From the NCBI GenBank assembly GCA_964618215.1, contig CAZTZE010000005.1, positions 55,594-119,593 of the forward strand: a stretch of DNA of 64,000 nt. The letters run 5' to 3'. Positions 50,279-57,845 of this stretch are shown piece after piece (position 1 is the stretch's first letter; every line of letters starts with the position of its first letter). A program made the position numbers and the translations under genes. Source of the stretch: CG2-30-58-95 sp964618215 (GTDB taxonomy: Bacteria > Chloroflexota > Anaerolineae > Anaerolineales > Villigracilaceae). Below the pieces are notes generated by a model. The model searched no databases, was not told where the DNA came from, and saw only the letters and a list, made by a program, of their open reading frames with translations.

Positions 50279-51553
50279 CTATGCGGTGCGGTAGTAGCCC
50301 ACGTCCACAGAATATACTCGGCCGCGTTTGATGACCTGCTTGACCAGATTGGTGCCGAAGCGGTAGCCGAGATGACGATAATCCGGCACAGAGAGTACCA
50401 GCAGGTCGGCTTGTTTGCCCGGCTCGAGCGAACCGATTACATTTGCGCGTCGAATCGCGTGGGCTGCGTTGATGGTGGCGGCGGCAATCGCCTGGGCCGG
50501 GGTCAGTGTCAAGTAGCGGCAGGCCAGAGCAATGGCAAACTGCATCGATTCGCACCAGGCTGTGCCGGGGTTGCAATCGGTGGCCAGGGCCAGGATCCCG
50601 CCGGCTTCGAGAATCTCTTGCGCCGGGGTGTAGTCGCGTTCGGCCAGGCCGAAGGGCGTGCAGGGCAGCGAAACGGCGACCGTCTCAGACTTGCCCAGCG
50701 CGGCGATATCCAGCGGCGAAGTCTTGACCAGGTGATCGGCGGAGACGGCTTCGAGTTCGACGGCCAGACTCGCTCCGCCGATATTGTCAAATTCGTCGGC
50801 GTGGATTTTGAGCGGAAAGCCGAGCGCCTTCGCCTTTTCCAAAATCTGGCGCGACTGGGCCAGGTTGAAGGCCTTGTTCTCGCAAAAGACGTCCACAAAC
50901 GGGAGCGGCAAGCGCGGGGCGTGCGTCTGCCACCACTGCTGGACGATGGGCAGCATCGTCTCGCAGATCAAGCCGGTGTAGCCTTGTGGGTCATCCTTGA
51001 ATTCGGGGGCGATGGCGTGCGCGCCGAGGAAGGTGATGGCCAGTTCGAGCGGGCCTTCGTCATCGAGGGAGAGCAACGCTTTGAGCAGGCGTAATTCGGT
51101 GGCGGTTTGCAGGCCGTAGCCGGTCTTGGCCTCGGCGGTGGTCGTACCGGTGGCGAACATGCGTAGCAGACGCGGACGAGTCTGGGCGATGAGCGCTTCG
51201 ATGGAGGCGGTGCGCGTGGCGCGCACGGTCGAAATAATGCCACCGCCCGCGGCGAGGATATCGAGATACTTCGCACCTTCCAGGCGCATCTCGAACTCGG
51301 CGGCGCGGTCGCCGCCCCAGATGATGTGCGTATGCGGGTCAACGAAGCCGGGCATGACCACACAGCCAGAGGCATCCAGGCTCGGTTCGCCGGGATGGGC
51401 GGCGCGCAGCTCGTTGCTTGCGCCAACAGCGACGATCTTTTCATCGCGAATCAGCACCGCACCATTTTCAATGATGCCGAGATTACCGAGGGCACGCCCG
51501 CGCTGCGGGCCGCCTGTGAGGGTCAGGAGTTGGGTGGCAGAATGGATTAACAT
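50279..51553 (-). CDS. hutI: Imidazolonepropionase
   Basis: 424 residues. Metal site VMPGFVDPHTHIIWGGDRAA, then KTGYGLQTATELRLL, FLGAHAIAPEFK, IHADEFDNIGGASLAVELEA, SLPCTPFGLAERDYTPAQEI and ALATDCNPGTAWCESMQFA, all hallmarks of HutI. It opens the imidazolone ring to N-formimino-L-glutamate, third step of histidine degradation. No other hut gene lies in the window. It is bordered on its 5' side by the attC-like cassette array. A start-like fragment of a second copy is at 57805-57838. Confidence 0.94.
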   Translation of the reverse strand: MLIHSATQLLTLTGGPQRGRALGNLGIIENGAVLIRDEKIVAVGASNELRAAHPGEPSLDASGCVVMPGFVDPHTHIIWGGDRAAEFEMRLEGAKYLDILAAGGGIISTVRATRTASIEALIAQTRPRLLRMFATGTTTAEAKTGYGLQTATELRLLKALLSLDDEGPLELAITFLGAHAIAPEFKDDPQGYTGLICETMLPIVQQWWQTHAPRLPLPFVDVFCENKAFNLAQSRQILEKAKALGFPLKIHADEFDNIGGASLAVELEAVSADHLVKTSPLDIAALGKSETVAVSLPCTPFGLAERDYTPAQEILEAGGILALATDCNPGTAWCESMQFAIALACRYLTLTPAQAIAAATINAAHAIRRANVIGSLEPGKQADLLVLSVPDYRHLGYRFGTNLVKQVIKRGRVYSVDVGYYRTA

Positions 51554-51576
51554 AGTGTTCAGTTTTCAGTGGCTTG

Positions 51577-51596
51577 CCCTGAGCAGCGTCGAAGGG
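51577..51596. repeat. CCCTGAG/TCGAAGGG short palindrome upstream of hutI
   Basis: CCCTGAGCAGCGTCGAAGGG matches the centre of the 43-bp long repeat form at 57918-57960 (CCCTGAGCCTGTCGAAGGG). Confidence 0.5.
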
Positions 51597-51640
51597 TCAG
51601 TCCTTAGTAGGTTGTGTTGATTTTACCCCAGGAAAAGGTT

Positions 51641-51663
51641 GTCCCGGCGGGAGTTGCCGGGAC
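51641..51663. terminator. GTCCCGGC hairpin between hutI and the cassette array
   Basis: GTCCCGGC (51641-51648) and GCCGGGAC (51656-51663) form a perfect 8-bp stem with a seven-base loop. It lies just outside attC-like site 3 and may end transcription of the cassettes. There is no strong T-tract. Confidence 0.5.
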
Positions 51664-51671
51664 GGATTATT

Positions 51672-51796
51672 GCATAACGGATAGGCTCAACGGCAGCGGC
51701 GGGACTAGCGAGACTCGCTATCATTATCACATCACTTCTGAAAACGCACTGCGGTCGCGAGCGGCGGAGCCGCTGTCCGCTGGAGCCGTTGATGGG
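51672..51796 (-). repeat. attC-like site 3, downstream of the 104-aa cassette ORF
   Basis: On the minus strand it starts near GCCCATCAACGGCTCCAGCG and ends with GAGCCTATCCGTTATGC. The arms AACGGCTCCAGCGGACAGCG and AGTCCCGCCGCTGCCGTTGA are largely complementary, and both recur in sites 1 and 2. The GTTATGC end resembles the 3' core of Vibrio-type attC sites. It follows a cassette-like gene 35 bases after its stop. Called attC-like because the first core (ATCAAC) deviates from consensus. Confidence 0.55.
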
Positions 51797-51830
51797 CGGC
51801 GTGTATGACAATCTCTAACGTACTTTTATT

Positions 51831-52145
51831 TCAGGTATCAATATATCCTATCGCGCCTTTTTGCCAATCTTCAACTAAGTGGCGGAACAAGACCGAGACA
51901 TATTTCTCATCTTGAGCAGCTTCTGGTTCAACATAATCGTTTCTCATCCCATAGGTCTCATATCTGAATTGAATCTGGTCTCCCATACTGTCTGCCCAAG
52001 CTGCTGGTGTAATACTATCATCAAGCAGGGTGATATAGACTTCGCCTTGGCGGTCTACCCACATGATGTGAAGGCCCGCATTATCATCACACGACTTAAG
52101 TAGTTTCCGAAGTTGCACTTTGGTGGGATTATTATTGAGGTTCAC
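51831..52145 (-). CDS. Cassette-encoded protein of unknown function
   Basis: 104 residues. Sequence includes KVQLRKLLKSCDDNAGLHIM, WVDRQGEVYITLLDDSITPA, AWADSMGDQIQFRYETYGMR, SVLFRHLVEDWQKGAIGYID. No TM, signal or catalytic motif is recognised. Size, strand and position (between the disrupted attC and attC-like site 3, both in the same orientation) fit an integron cassette. AATAGGAGAGTGAAT precedes the start. Confidence 0.75.
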   Translation of the reverse strand: MNLNNNPTKVQLRKLLKSCDDNAGLHIMWVDRQGEVYITLLDDSITPAAWADSMGDQIQFRYETYGMRNDYVEPEAAQDEKYVSVLFRHLVEDWQKGAIGYIDT

Positions 52146-52200
52146 TATTCACTCTCCTATTCTAATTATGTCAGTGATCTAAAACAGGGTGAGGAAAGCC

Positions 52201-52266
52201 GCCCAACGGTTTGCGTTACTGGCGCTGGGGCGGACGGGGATTCTGTTTGGGAGCAGGAAAAAACCG
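52201..52266 (-). repeat. attC site disrupted by IS110: GTTGGGC-side part (other part at 56138-56151)
   Basis: On the minus strand the joined site (56151-56138 plus 52266-52201, about 80 bp) begins GGCTAACAAAGCGTT and ends TAACGCAAACCGTTGGGC. This is a textbook attC order: R'' GGCTAAC, spacer, L'' GCGTT, loop, L' AACGC, spacer, R' GTTGGGC, which fits GTTRRRY exactly. It would close the DinB-like cassette. The two IS110 copies lie between L'' and the loop. Confidence 0.72.
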
Positions 52267-52649
52267 AAGCGAGAAAAATGCTTGTAAATCGCGCAGAATC
52301 CCCAGCGTCCAGTGCACCCAAGAAGATGGCGAGCGATCATTTTATACGAGAGAAACAGGGGCGCGAGGCAATGGCGATAGTATACTCCGAACTGGCAAGC
52401 ACGCAAGCCGAACAAAGCAATGGAGACGCGCCCAAAACAGGCGCAGTCCCGTGGTGCACCGTGGTTTCCGGTCAAATTGATTTAAATACTGGCGGCGCGA
52501 AGGTCGAGTGCAACGAGACCCGAAGCGACCCCGTTGAGAAAGCTAATCCCCCCAAGTGACCGGGCTTGCCAAAGGTGCGGGTGTTCTTCCCGCCCAAAAT
52601 CGGCTGGATTGAGCCAGTCGAGATCATCTCAGAAAAGGAGTAAAAGGAA
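52267..52649 (+). ncRNA. Candidate bridge-RNA region of IS110 copy 1
   Basis: Non-coding 5' end before the transposase. Imperfect stems: GTGGTGCACCGTGGT-like around 52449-52470 and TCGGCTGGATTGAGCCAGTC at 52601-52620. IS110-group elements such as IS621 make a structured RNA from this end which guides target choice. A 93-aa reading frame (52278-52559) overlaps it but has no known fold. The call rests on position, not on a structural model. Confidence 0.35.
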
Positions 52650-54023
52650 ATGAAAAAGAAAAGCAAGCGCACGGCAGGGATCGAAGAAGCGCGTCCATTC
52701 GCGGGGATGAGCCGGGTGAACGCGAACGCGGCGGGCGTGGACATCGGTGCGGTGGAGATCGTCGCCTGTGTAGCAGGGGATGAGGCCACGCAAATCGTGA
52801 AAGCGTTTGGCAACTACACGGTGGATCTGCAAGCGATCGGGAAATGGTTGCATGAACACCAGATAAAGACCGTCGCGATGGAAAGCACAGGCGTGTATTG
52901 GATCCCGTTGTTTGAAGAATTGGAACGGCAGGGCTTTGACTGCCTGCTGATCAGTTCGCGCTCGTTGCGGAGGGTGCCGGGGCGTAAGAGCGACATCATA
53001 GATGCGCAATGGATCCAGACCCTGCACAGTTACGGGTTGTTGGAAAGTTCGTTCCGTCCGCAGGCAGAGTTGGTTGCGTTGCGGACGATGCTGCGGCATC
53101 GCGGCCAGTTGCTCGAACATCGCTCGCCGCATATCCAGCATATCCAGAAAGCCTTGTTGCAGATGAATGTGCAGTTGTCGCAGGCGTTGAGCGATGTGAC
53201 GGGAGATACGGGGCAAGCGATCATTCGCGCCATCGTGGGGGGAGAACGCGACCCGCACAAGTTGGCGGCCATGCGGGATCGGAATTGCAAGAAAAGCGAG
53301 GAAGAAATCGGCAAAGCGCTGACGGGGACGTGGCGGGAAGAACATCTCTTCATCGTCAAACAATCGTTGGAGATGTACGACTTTTATACGAAGCAGATCG
53401 AAGCCTGCGATGCGGAGATTGATCGCATGTATGCGTTGACGCGCCCAGAGTGGGAGGCGGGAGAATTGAAGCCTCTGTCGGTGAAGAAGCGCAACTCGCA
53501 CAGCAAGAATGCGCCGCAAAATACAGCGGACATTCGCCAGCATTTGAAGCGCATCAGCGGAGTGGACATTTCGGTGGTGGATGGCTTTGGAGTATCGTTG
53601 GCGCAGACGGTGATCATGGAAGTCGGGACGGATATGAGCAAATTCCCAACCGAGAAGCATTTCAGTTCATGGCTGGGACTTGCGCCAAAGCATGAAATCT
53701 CAGGTGCGAAGGTATTGAAGAACAGGACGTTGAAAACCAAGAACCGCGCCGGGCAGGCATTCCGCATGGCGGCGCAATCGGTGAAGCGGTCAGACTGTGT
53801 CTTTGGTTCCCTGTATCGGCGTTTGCGCTCGCGGCTCGATAATGCGCAGGCCACGGTGGCGACCGCACACGCGATTGCGCGCGTTGTGTATCGGATGTTG
53901 AAGTACAAAGTGGAATATGAAACGATCAGCGTGGAGGAGTACGAGAAGAAGTACAAGGAACAACAGATCAAATACATGAAGAAGAAAGCCGCCAAGCTCG
54001 GCTTCCAACTCGTCCCGGCCTAG
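52650..54023 (+). CDS. IS110-family DEDD transposase, copy 1
   Basis: 457 residues. RuvC-like DEDD domain: AGVDIGAVEIVACVAGDE (first Asp), TVAMESTGVYWIPLFEEL (Glu), PGRKSDIIDAQWIQTLHSYG (Asp pair region). C-terminal transposase_20 domain with serine in FSSWLGLAPKHEISG, preceded by LKRISGVDISVVDGFG. The enzyme recombines the circular element into a target chosen by its RNA. AAAAGGAGTAAAAGG before the ATG is a strong ribosome site. Longer than typical (about 340-400) because of extra N- and mid-segments. Confidence 0.93.
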   Translation: MKKKSKRTAGIEEARPFAGMSRVNANAAGVDIGAVEIVACVAGDEATQIVKAFGNYTVDLQAIGKWLHEHQIKTVAMESTGVYWIPLFEELERQGFDCLLISSRSLRRVPGRKSDIIDAQWIQTLHSYGLLESSFRPQAELVALRTMLRHRGQLLEHRSPHIQHIQKALLQMNVQLSQALSDVTGDTGQAIIRAIVGGERDPHKLAAMRDRNCKKSEEEIGKALTGTWREEHLFIVKQSLEMYDFYTKQIEACDAEIDRMYALTRPEWEAGELKPLSVKKRNSHSKNAPQNTADIRQHLKRISGVDISVVDGFGVSLAQTVIMEVGTDMSKFPTEKHFSSWLGLAPKHEISGAKVLKNRTLKTKNRAGQAFRMAAQSVKRSDCVFGSLYRRLRSRLDNAQATVATAHAIARVVYRMLKYKVEYETISVEEYEKKYKEQQIKYMKKKAAKLGFQLVPA

Positions 54024-54201
54024 ACCCTGGGCAGGGATGAATCAAAAAGGCGTCCTCGGGGGAGAACGTCTCGTTTGCGTTTAACCGCTTGCATGATTTT
54101 TGATGATTTTTTACATGATACGCGGCAATCCGCGCAAATCTGCATGAAATGACGAGTCCGAAGATGGGCTCAAGGGGCGCGTGATGAGGTTGTTTCTGAG
54201 A

Positions 54202-54584
54202 AAGCGAGAAAAATGCTTGTAAATCGCGCAGAATCCCCAGCGTCCAGTGCACCCAAGAAGATGGCGAGCGATCATTTTATACGAGAGAAACAGGGGCGCG
54301 AGGCAATGGCGATAGTATACTCCGAACTGGCAAGCACGCAAGCCGAACAAAGCAATGGAGACGCGCCCAAAACAGGCGCAGTCCCGTGGTGCACCGTGGT
54401 TTCCGGTCAAATTGATTTAAATACTGGCGGCGCGAAGGTCGAGTGCAACGAGACCCGAAGCGACCCCGTTGAGAAAGCTAATCCCCCCAAGTGACCGGGC
54501 TTGCCAAAGGTGCGGGTGTTCTTCCCGCCCAAAATCGGCTGGATTGAGCCAGTCGAGATCATCTCAGAAAAGGAGTAAAAGGAA
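54202..54584 (+). ncRNA. Candidate bridge-RNA region of IS110 copy 2
   Basis: Same sequence as 52267-52649. In the tandem the right end of copy 1 directly abuts it, an arrangement known to create a promoter in circular IS110-type intermediates. Confidence 0.3.
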
Positions 54585-55958
54585 ATGAAAAAGAAAAGCA
54601 AGCGCACGGCAGGGATCGAAGAAGCGCGTCCATTCGCGGGGATGAGCCGGGTGAACGCGAACGCGGCGGGCGTGGACATCGGTGCGGTGGAGATCGTCGC
54701 CTGTGTAGCAGGGGATGAGGCCACGCAAATCGTGAAAGCGTTTGGCAACTACACGGTGGATCTGCAAGCGATCGGGAAATGGTTGCATGAACACCAGATA
54801 AAGACCGTCGCGATGGAAAGCACAGGCGTGTATTGGATCCCGTTGTTTGAAGAATTGGAACGGCAGGGCTTTGACTGCCTGCTGATCAGTTCGCGCTCGT
54901 TGCGGAGGGTGCCGGGGCGTAAGAGCGACATCATAGATGCGCAATGGATCCAGACCCTGCACAGTTACGGGTTGTTGGAAAGTTCGTTCCGTCCGCAGGC
55001 AGAGTTGGTTGCGTTGCGGACGATGCTGCGGCATCGCGGCCAGTTGCTCGAACATCGCTCGCCGCATATCCAGCATATCCAGAAAGCCTTGTTGCAGATG
55101 AATGTGCAGTTGTCGCAGGCGTTGAGCGATGTGACGGGAGATACGGGGCAAGCGATCATTCGCGCCATCGTGGGGGGAGAACGCGACCCGCACAAGTTGG
55201 CGGCCATGCGGGATCGGAATTGCAAGAAAAGCGAGGAAGAAATCGGCAAAGCGCTGACGGGGACGTGGCGGGAAGAACATCTCTTCATCGTCAAACAATC
55301 GTTGGAGATGTACGACTTTTATACGAAGCAGATCGAAGCCTGCGATGCGGAGATTGATCGCATGTATGCGTTGACGCGCCCAGAGTGGGAGGCGGGAGAA
55401 TTGAAGCCTCTGTCGGTGAAGAAGCGCAACTCGCACAGCAAGAATGCGCCGCAAAATACAGCGGACATTCGCCAGCATTTGAAGCGCATCAGCGGAGTGG
55501 ACATTTCGGTGGTGGATGGCTTTGGAGTATCGTTGGCGCAGACGGTGATCATGGAAGTCGGGACGGATATGAGCAAATTCCCAACCGAGAAGCATTTCAG
55601 TTCATGGCTGGGACTTGCGCCAAAGCATGAAATCTCAGGTGCGAAGGTATTGAAGAACAGGACGTTGAAAACCAAGAACCGCGCCGGGCAGGCATTCCGC
55701 ATGGCGGCGCAATCGGTGAAGCGGTCAGACTGTGTCTTTGGTTCCCTGTATCGGCGTTTGCGCTCGCGGCTCGATAATGCGCAGGCCACGGTGGCGACCG
55801 CACACGCGATTGCGCGCGTTGTGTATCGGATGTTGAAGTACAAAGTGGAATATGAAACGATCAGCGTGGAGGAGTACGAGAAGAAGTACAAGGAACAACA
55901 GATCAAATACATGAAGAAGAAAGCCGCCAAGCTCGGCTTCCAACTCGTCCCGGCCTAG
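54585..55958 (+). CDS. IS110-family DEDD transposase, copy 2
   Basis: Residue-for-residue the same as the 457-aa transposase at 52650-54023: the DEDD core and the SSWLGLAP serine motif are intact. Both copies should be active. The lack of any difference points to a very recent duplication or circle-dimer insertion, or an assembly duplicate. Confidence 0.93.
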   Translation: MKKKSKRTAGIEEARPFAGMSRVNANAAGVDIGAVEIVACVAGDEATQIVKAFGNYTVDLQAIGKWLHEHQIKTVAMESTGVYWIPLFEELERQGFDCLLISSRSLRRVPGRKSDIIDAQWIQTLHSYGLLESSFRPQAELVALRTMLRHRGQLLEHRSPHIQHIQKALLQMNVQLSQALSDVTGDTGQAIIRAIVGGERDPHKLAAMRDRNCKKSEEEIGKALTGTWREEHLFIVKQSLEMYDFYTKQIEACDAEIDRMYALTRPEWEAGELKPLSVKKRNSHSKNAPQNTADIRQHLKRISGVDISVVDGFGVSLAQTVIMEVGTDMSKFPTEKHFSSWLGLAPKHEISGAKVLKNRTLKTKNRAGQAFRMAAQSVKRSDCVFGSLYRRLRSRLDNAQATVATAHAIARVVYRMLKYKVEYETISVEEYEKKYKEQQIKYMKKKAAKLGFQLVPA

Positions 55959-56137
55959 ACCCTGGGCAGGGATGAATCAAAAAGGCGTCCTCGGGGGAGA
56001 ACGTCTCGTTTGCGTTTAACCGCTTGCATGATTTTTGATGATTTTTTACATGATACGCGGCAATCCGCGCAAATCTGCATGAAATGACGAGTCCGAAGAT
56101 GGGCTCAAGGGGCGCGTGATGAGGTTGTTTCTGAGAA

Positions 56138-56151
56138 CGCTTTGTTAGCCC
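56138..56151 (-). repeat. attC site disrupted by IS110: GGCTAAC-side part
   Basis: On the minus strand GGCTAACAAAGCG, the R'' core plus L'' start of the site described at 52201-52266. The GGCTAAC core equals that of attC-like site 1 (205-211). Confidence 0.68.
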
Positions 56152-56250
56152 GCTTTTGACTTTAAGAGACGTTCGATTCACTTTTTGTGAACCTACATTA
56201 TCAACGCCAAAAATATCCACAGACAAACGCATAGGCATTGCCCGCCGTCA

Positions 56251-56724
56251 TCACAGCCACGAATCCCAGAATAAGGCGATTCGCAAAATGTCACTTGTGT
56301 GTTCGGCTGTATGCTGATAAGTTTTACTTACAACCCAAGACAATGCAACTTGTCCCCATATAGTTTCACAAGTCGAATTCCATGCCAGGTCATCAAATCT
56401 TGCTAGCAACTGAACTTGTTCATCTCGTACTTTCTTAAATTCAGCAAGCAGGCTTTCGATATTATCGCTTCCTTCACCCCATGCAATATCTTCGTCTACG
56501 TTTTCTAGCGATGGACATGGTTTACCAAGCCACTGGTACATACTTGGTAAAGCAATATTTTGCTCGTAGAATACCATATGGAAAATGTGGCGTGCGGCTG
56601 TCTATTCACCTAGAGCCTCAGGTGGTCGGATGTTTCGTCGTGCATTTGGTACTTGCTGTGCGCCCCACACGAAACCATCGGCACTGGCTTGAAGTTGGTC
56701 ATGGAACCATTTGGATAAGTTCAT
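56251..56724 (-). pseudogene. DinB-superfamily cassette gene with an in-frame stop
   Basis: 157 codons from ATG 56724. N-terminal part: MNLSKWFHDQLQASADGFVW, then NIRPPEALGE. A TAG at 56604-56602 stands where family members usually have Trp (E-W in LGEW). The frame then continues without shift: TAARHIFHMVFYEQNIALPS, MYQWLGKPCPSLENVDED, to the end. DinB-like proteins are four-helix metal-binding enzymes (thiol transferases, DUF664 type). The GTTAGCC core at 56769-56763 is just upstream and the disrupted attC just downstream, so it is a complete cassette. Either a true nonsense mutation or a base error. Confidence 0.72.
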
Positions 56725-56762
56725 GGGTATTTAATCCTTTTGACACAATTTTGGACGGGGCG

Positions 56763-56769
56763 GGCTAAC
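56763..56769 (-). repeat. Orphan attC core GTTAGCC marking the cassette start
   Basis: GTTAGCC on the minus strand, 39 bases before the DinB-like ATG. It equals the end core of site 1 (327-333). The rest of the attC that should lie to the right is not clear, so the array may be truncated here. Confidence 0.5.
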
Positions 56770-56891
56770 TATTTTTTTGAGCCGTCGTTTGGCGGGTGAA
56801 AAGGCTTATGGGCGGCGCAAGATTAAAGCTGCCAGAATTATTATATACTGAAAGCGGGCACAAATTGCGCTTTTGCCCAACTCTTTCCGTC

Positions 56892-56960
56892 GGACTAAAG
56901 TCCTGCCTCAGTTCGTAGAAGTCGGTTGAAACCGACTCGCAGCGCCAGTCCGAAGGGACT
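56892..56960. repeat. Cluster of three short palindromes (GGACTAAAGTCC type)
   Basis: GGACTAAAGTCC (56892-56903), AGTCGGTTGAAACCGACT (56920-56937) and AGTCCGAAGGGACT (56947-56960) lie in a row, followed by GGCTTTAGCCC at about 56979. Such linked palindromes are extragenic repeats in several bacterial groups. They overlap the end of the MFS remnant. Confidence 0.6.
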
Positions 56961-56999
56961 TCCATGTAATGAGCAGGTGGCTTTAGCCCCGCGAAACTT

Positions 57000-57178
57000 T
57001 TTTGGCAATTTCCGCAAGGCCAGCAGCGCCAGCGCATTGAACCCCACCGCCCCCGCCGCGACCGCCAGGAAGCCAAAGCCATAGAGCAGGGGCGCAAGCG
57101 GCGCGCCCAGGGCGCGGCCAAGCGAGAGGGCTGCCACGTTGAAGGACATCAGCGTGGTGCACGCGGTGTAAGACCCCG
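57000..57178 (-). pseudogene. MFS transporter tail remnant, copy A
   Basis: Read on the minus strand: TACTTLMSFNVAALSLGRAL, GAPLAPLLYGFGFLAVAAGA, VGFNALALLALRKLPKK. These are the last two TM helices of an MFS transporter. No start and no matching front part. The block 57007-57132 is repeated at 57669-57794 with about 94% identity. Confidence 0.7.
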
Positions 57179-57415
57179 TTACAACCTATCGAACTCTGCT
57201 GGTTCGACATCGGGGACTTTGTTTAGGATTGACAATAACTTTTCCCGGCTGCCACGCTTGGCGCGTTTTTCCAAATACTCAATTGTCGAAATGGATGCAA
57301 CTTTTTCGGCCACAGCCAACATGACAAACTGATTGACAGAAACACCTTCCTCTTGCGCCAACTCTCTTAGTTGTTCATGTAAAGACTTGGGTAAACGCAA
57401 ACTTAGAGCACTCAT
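57179..57415 (-). CDS. CopG/HicB-like ribbon-helix-helix antitoxin
   Basis: 78 residues from ATG 57415 (GAGGTG upstream). RHH motif SALSLRLPKSLHEQLRELAQ then EEGVSVNQFVMLAVAEKVAS, and a tail SREKLLSILNKVPDVEP that should bind the toxin. The stop of the PIN gene overlaps its ribosome site. It likely remains functional even though the toxin gene is truncated. Confidence 0.85.
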   Translation of the reverse strand: MSALSLRLPKSLHEQLRELAQEEGVSVNQFVMLAVAEKVASISTIEYLEKRAKRGSREKLLSILNKVPDVEPAEFDRL

Positions 57416-57416
57416 A

Positions 57417-57664
57417 TTACACCTCACCAATGATTCTCAAAAAAGCACCTGGCGTCACTGCTTTTACACCGAACTTTTCGACACCTTTAAAATCGGATAA
57501 GTTATGCGTGACGATGTAATCACACTGGGCCGATACAGCCAACTCTAAAATCAATTCATCATTTGCATCGGGCAAAGATGGTCTCCACAGGAAATAAATT
57601 TTATGATGTTTTGCCAAAGCGCACAAAGAGTCAACCAAATCAGAAACGTCATCGCCATCTGGCT
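57417..57664 (-). pseudogene. PIN-domain toxin, 5'-truncated
   Basis: About 82 codons remain: VDSLCALAKHHKIYFLWRPS, LPDANDELILELAVSAQCDY, IVTHNLSDFKGVEKFGVKAV, TPGAFLRIIGEV. These are the last two thirds of a PIN toxin of the COG2405/putative-toxin group. The first strand with its catalytic Asp is missing; the frame upstream runs directly into the MFS tail copy B at about 57665. It therefore lacks a start and activity. Confidence 0.75.
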
Positions 57665-57668
57665 TTTC

Positions 57669-57838
57669 TGCAATTTCCGCAAGGCCAGCGGCGCCAGCGC
57701 ATTGAACACCACCGCCCCCGCCGCGACCGCCAGGAAACCAAAGCCATAGAGCAGGGGCGCAAACGGCGCGCCCAGGGCGCGGCCAAGCGAGAGCGCCGCC
57801 AGCGAGGGTCAGGAGTGGACAGCGGAGTGGATGAGCAT
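57669..57838 (-). pseudogene. MFS tail remnant copy B joined to a hutI-like start fragment
   Basis: 57669-57794 repeats 57007-57132. 57805-57838 reads on the minus strand ATGCTCATCCACTCCGC then CACTCCTGACCCTCGC, close to the first 14 codons of hutI (MLIHSATQLLTLT). The two fragments are fused without an open frame. It lies between the truncated PIN gene and the helicase stop. Confidence 0.6.
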
Positions 57839-57845
57839 AATAAAA

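Larger units (their letters stand above)
52267..54202 (+). mobile_element. IS110-family insertion sequence, copy 1 of a head-to-tail tandem
   Basis: The 1935-bp unit from about 52267 to 54201/54202 is repeated exactly at 54202-56137; wherever I compared the two they are identical. Each unit has about 383 bp before and 179 bp after the transposase gene. No terminal inverted repeat is seen, as usual for IS110. Flanks are those of an attC site. The long 5' non-coding end is the place where IS110 elements encode a bridge RNA. Confidence 0.85.
54202..56137 (+). mobile_element. IS110-family insertion sequence, copy 2 of a head-to-tail tandem
   Basis: Direct repeat of copy 1, joined at GAGAAAGCGAG (about 54199-54209) without spacer. 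Right end CTGAGAA at 56137, then the attC remainder CGCTTTGTTAGCC. The junction reproduces the circular-intermediate junction of IS110. Confidence 0.85.

Noticed and set aside
52278..52559. 93-codon frame in the IS110 5' region
   Set aside because: No recognisable fold, and it overlaps the region expected to encode the element's RNA. Not listed as a gene, although a small accessory protein cannot be ruled out.
52629..53660. 343-codon minus-strand frame inside IS110 (also 54564-55595)
   Set aside because: Antisense to the transposase DEDD domain, repeated only because the IS is repeated.
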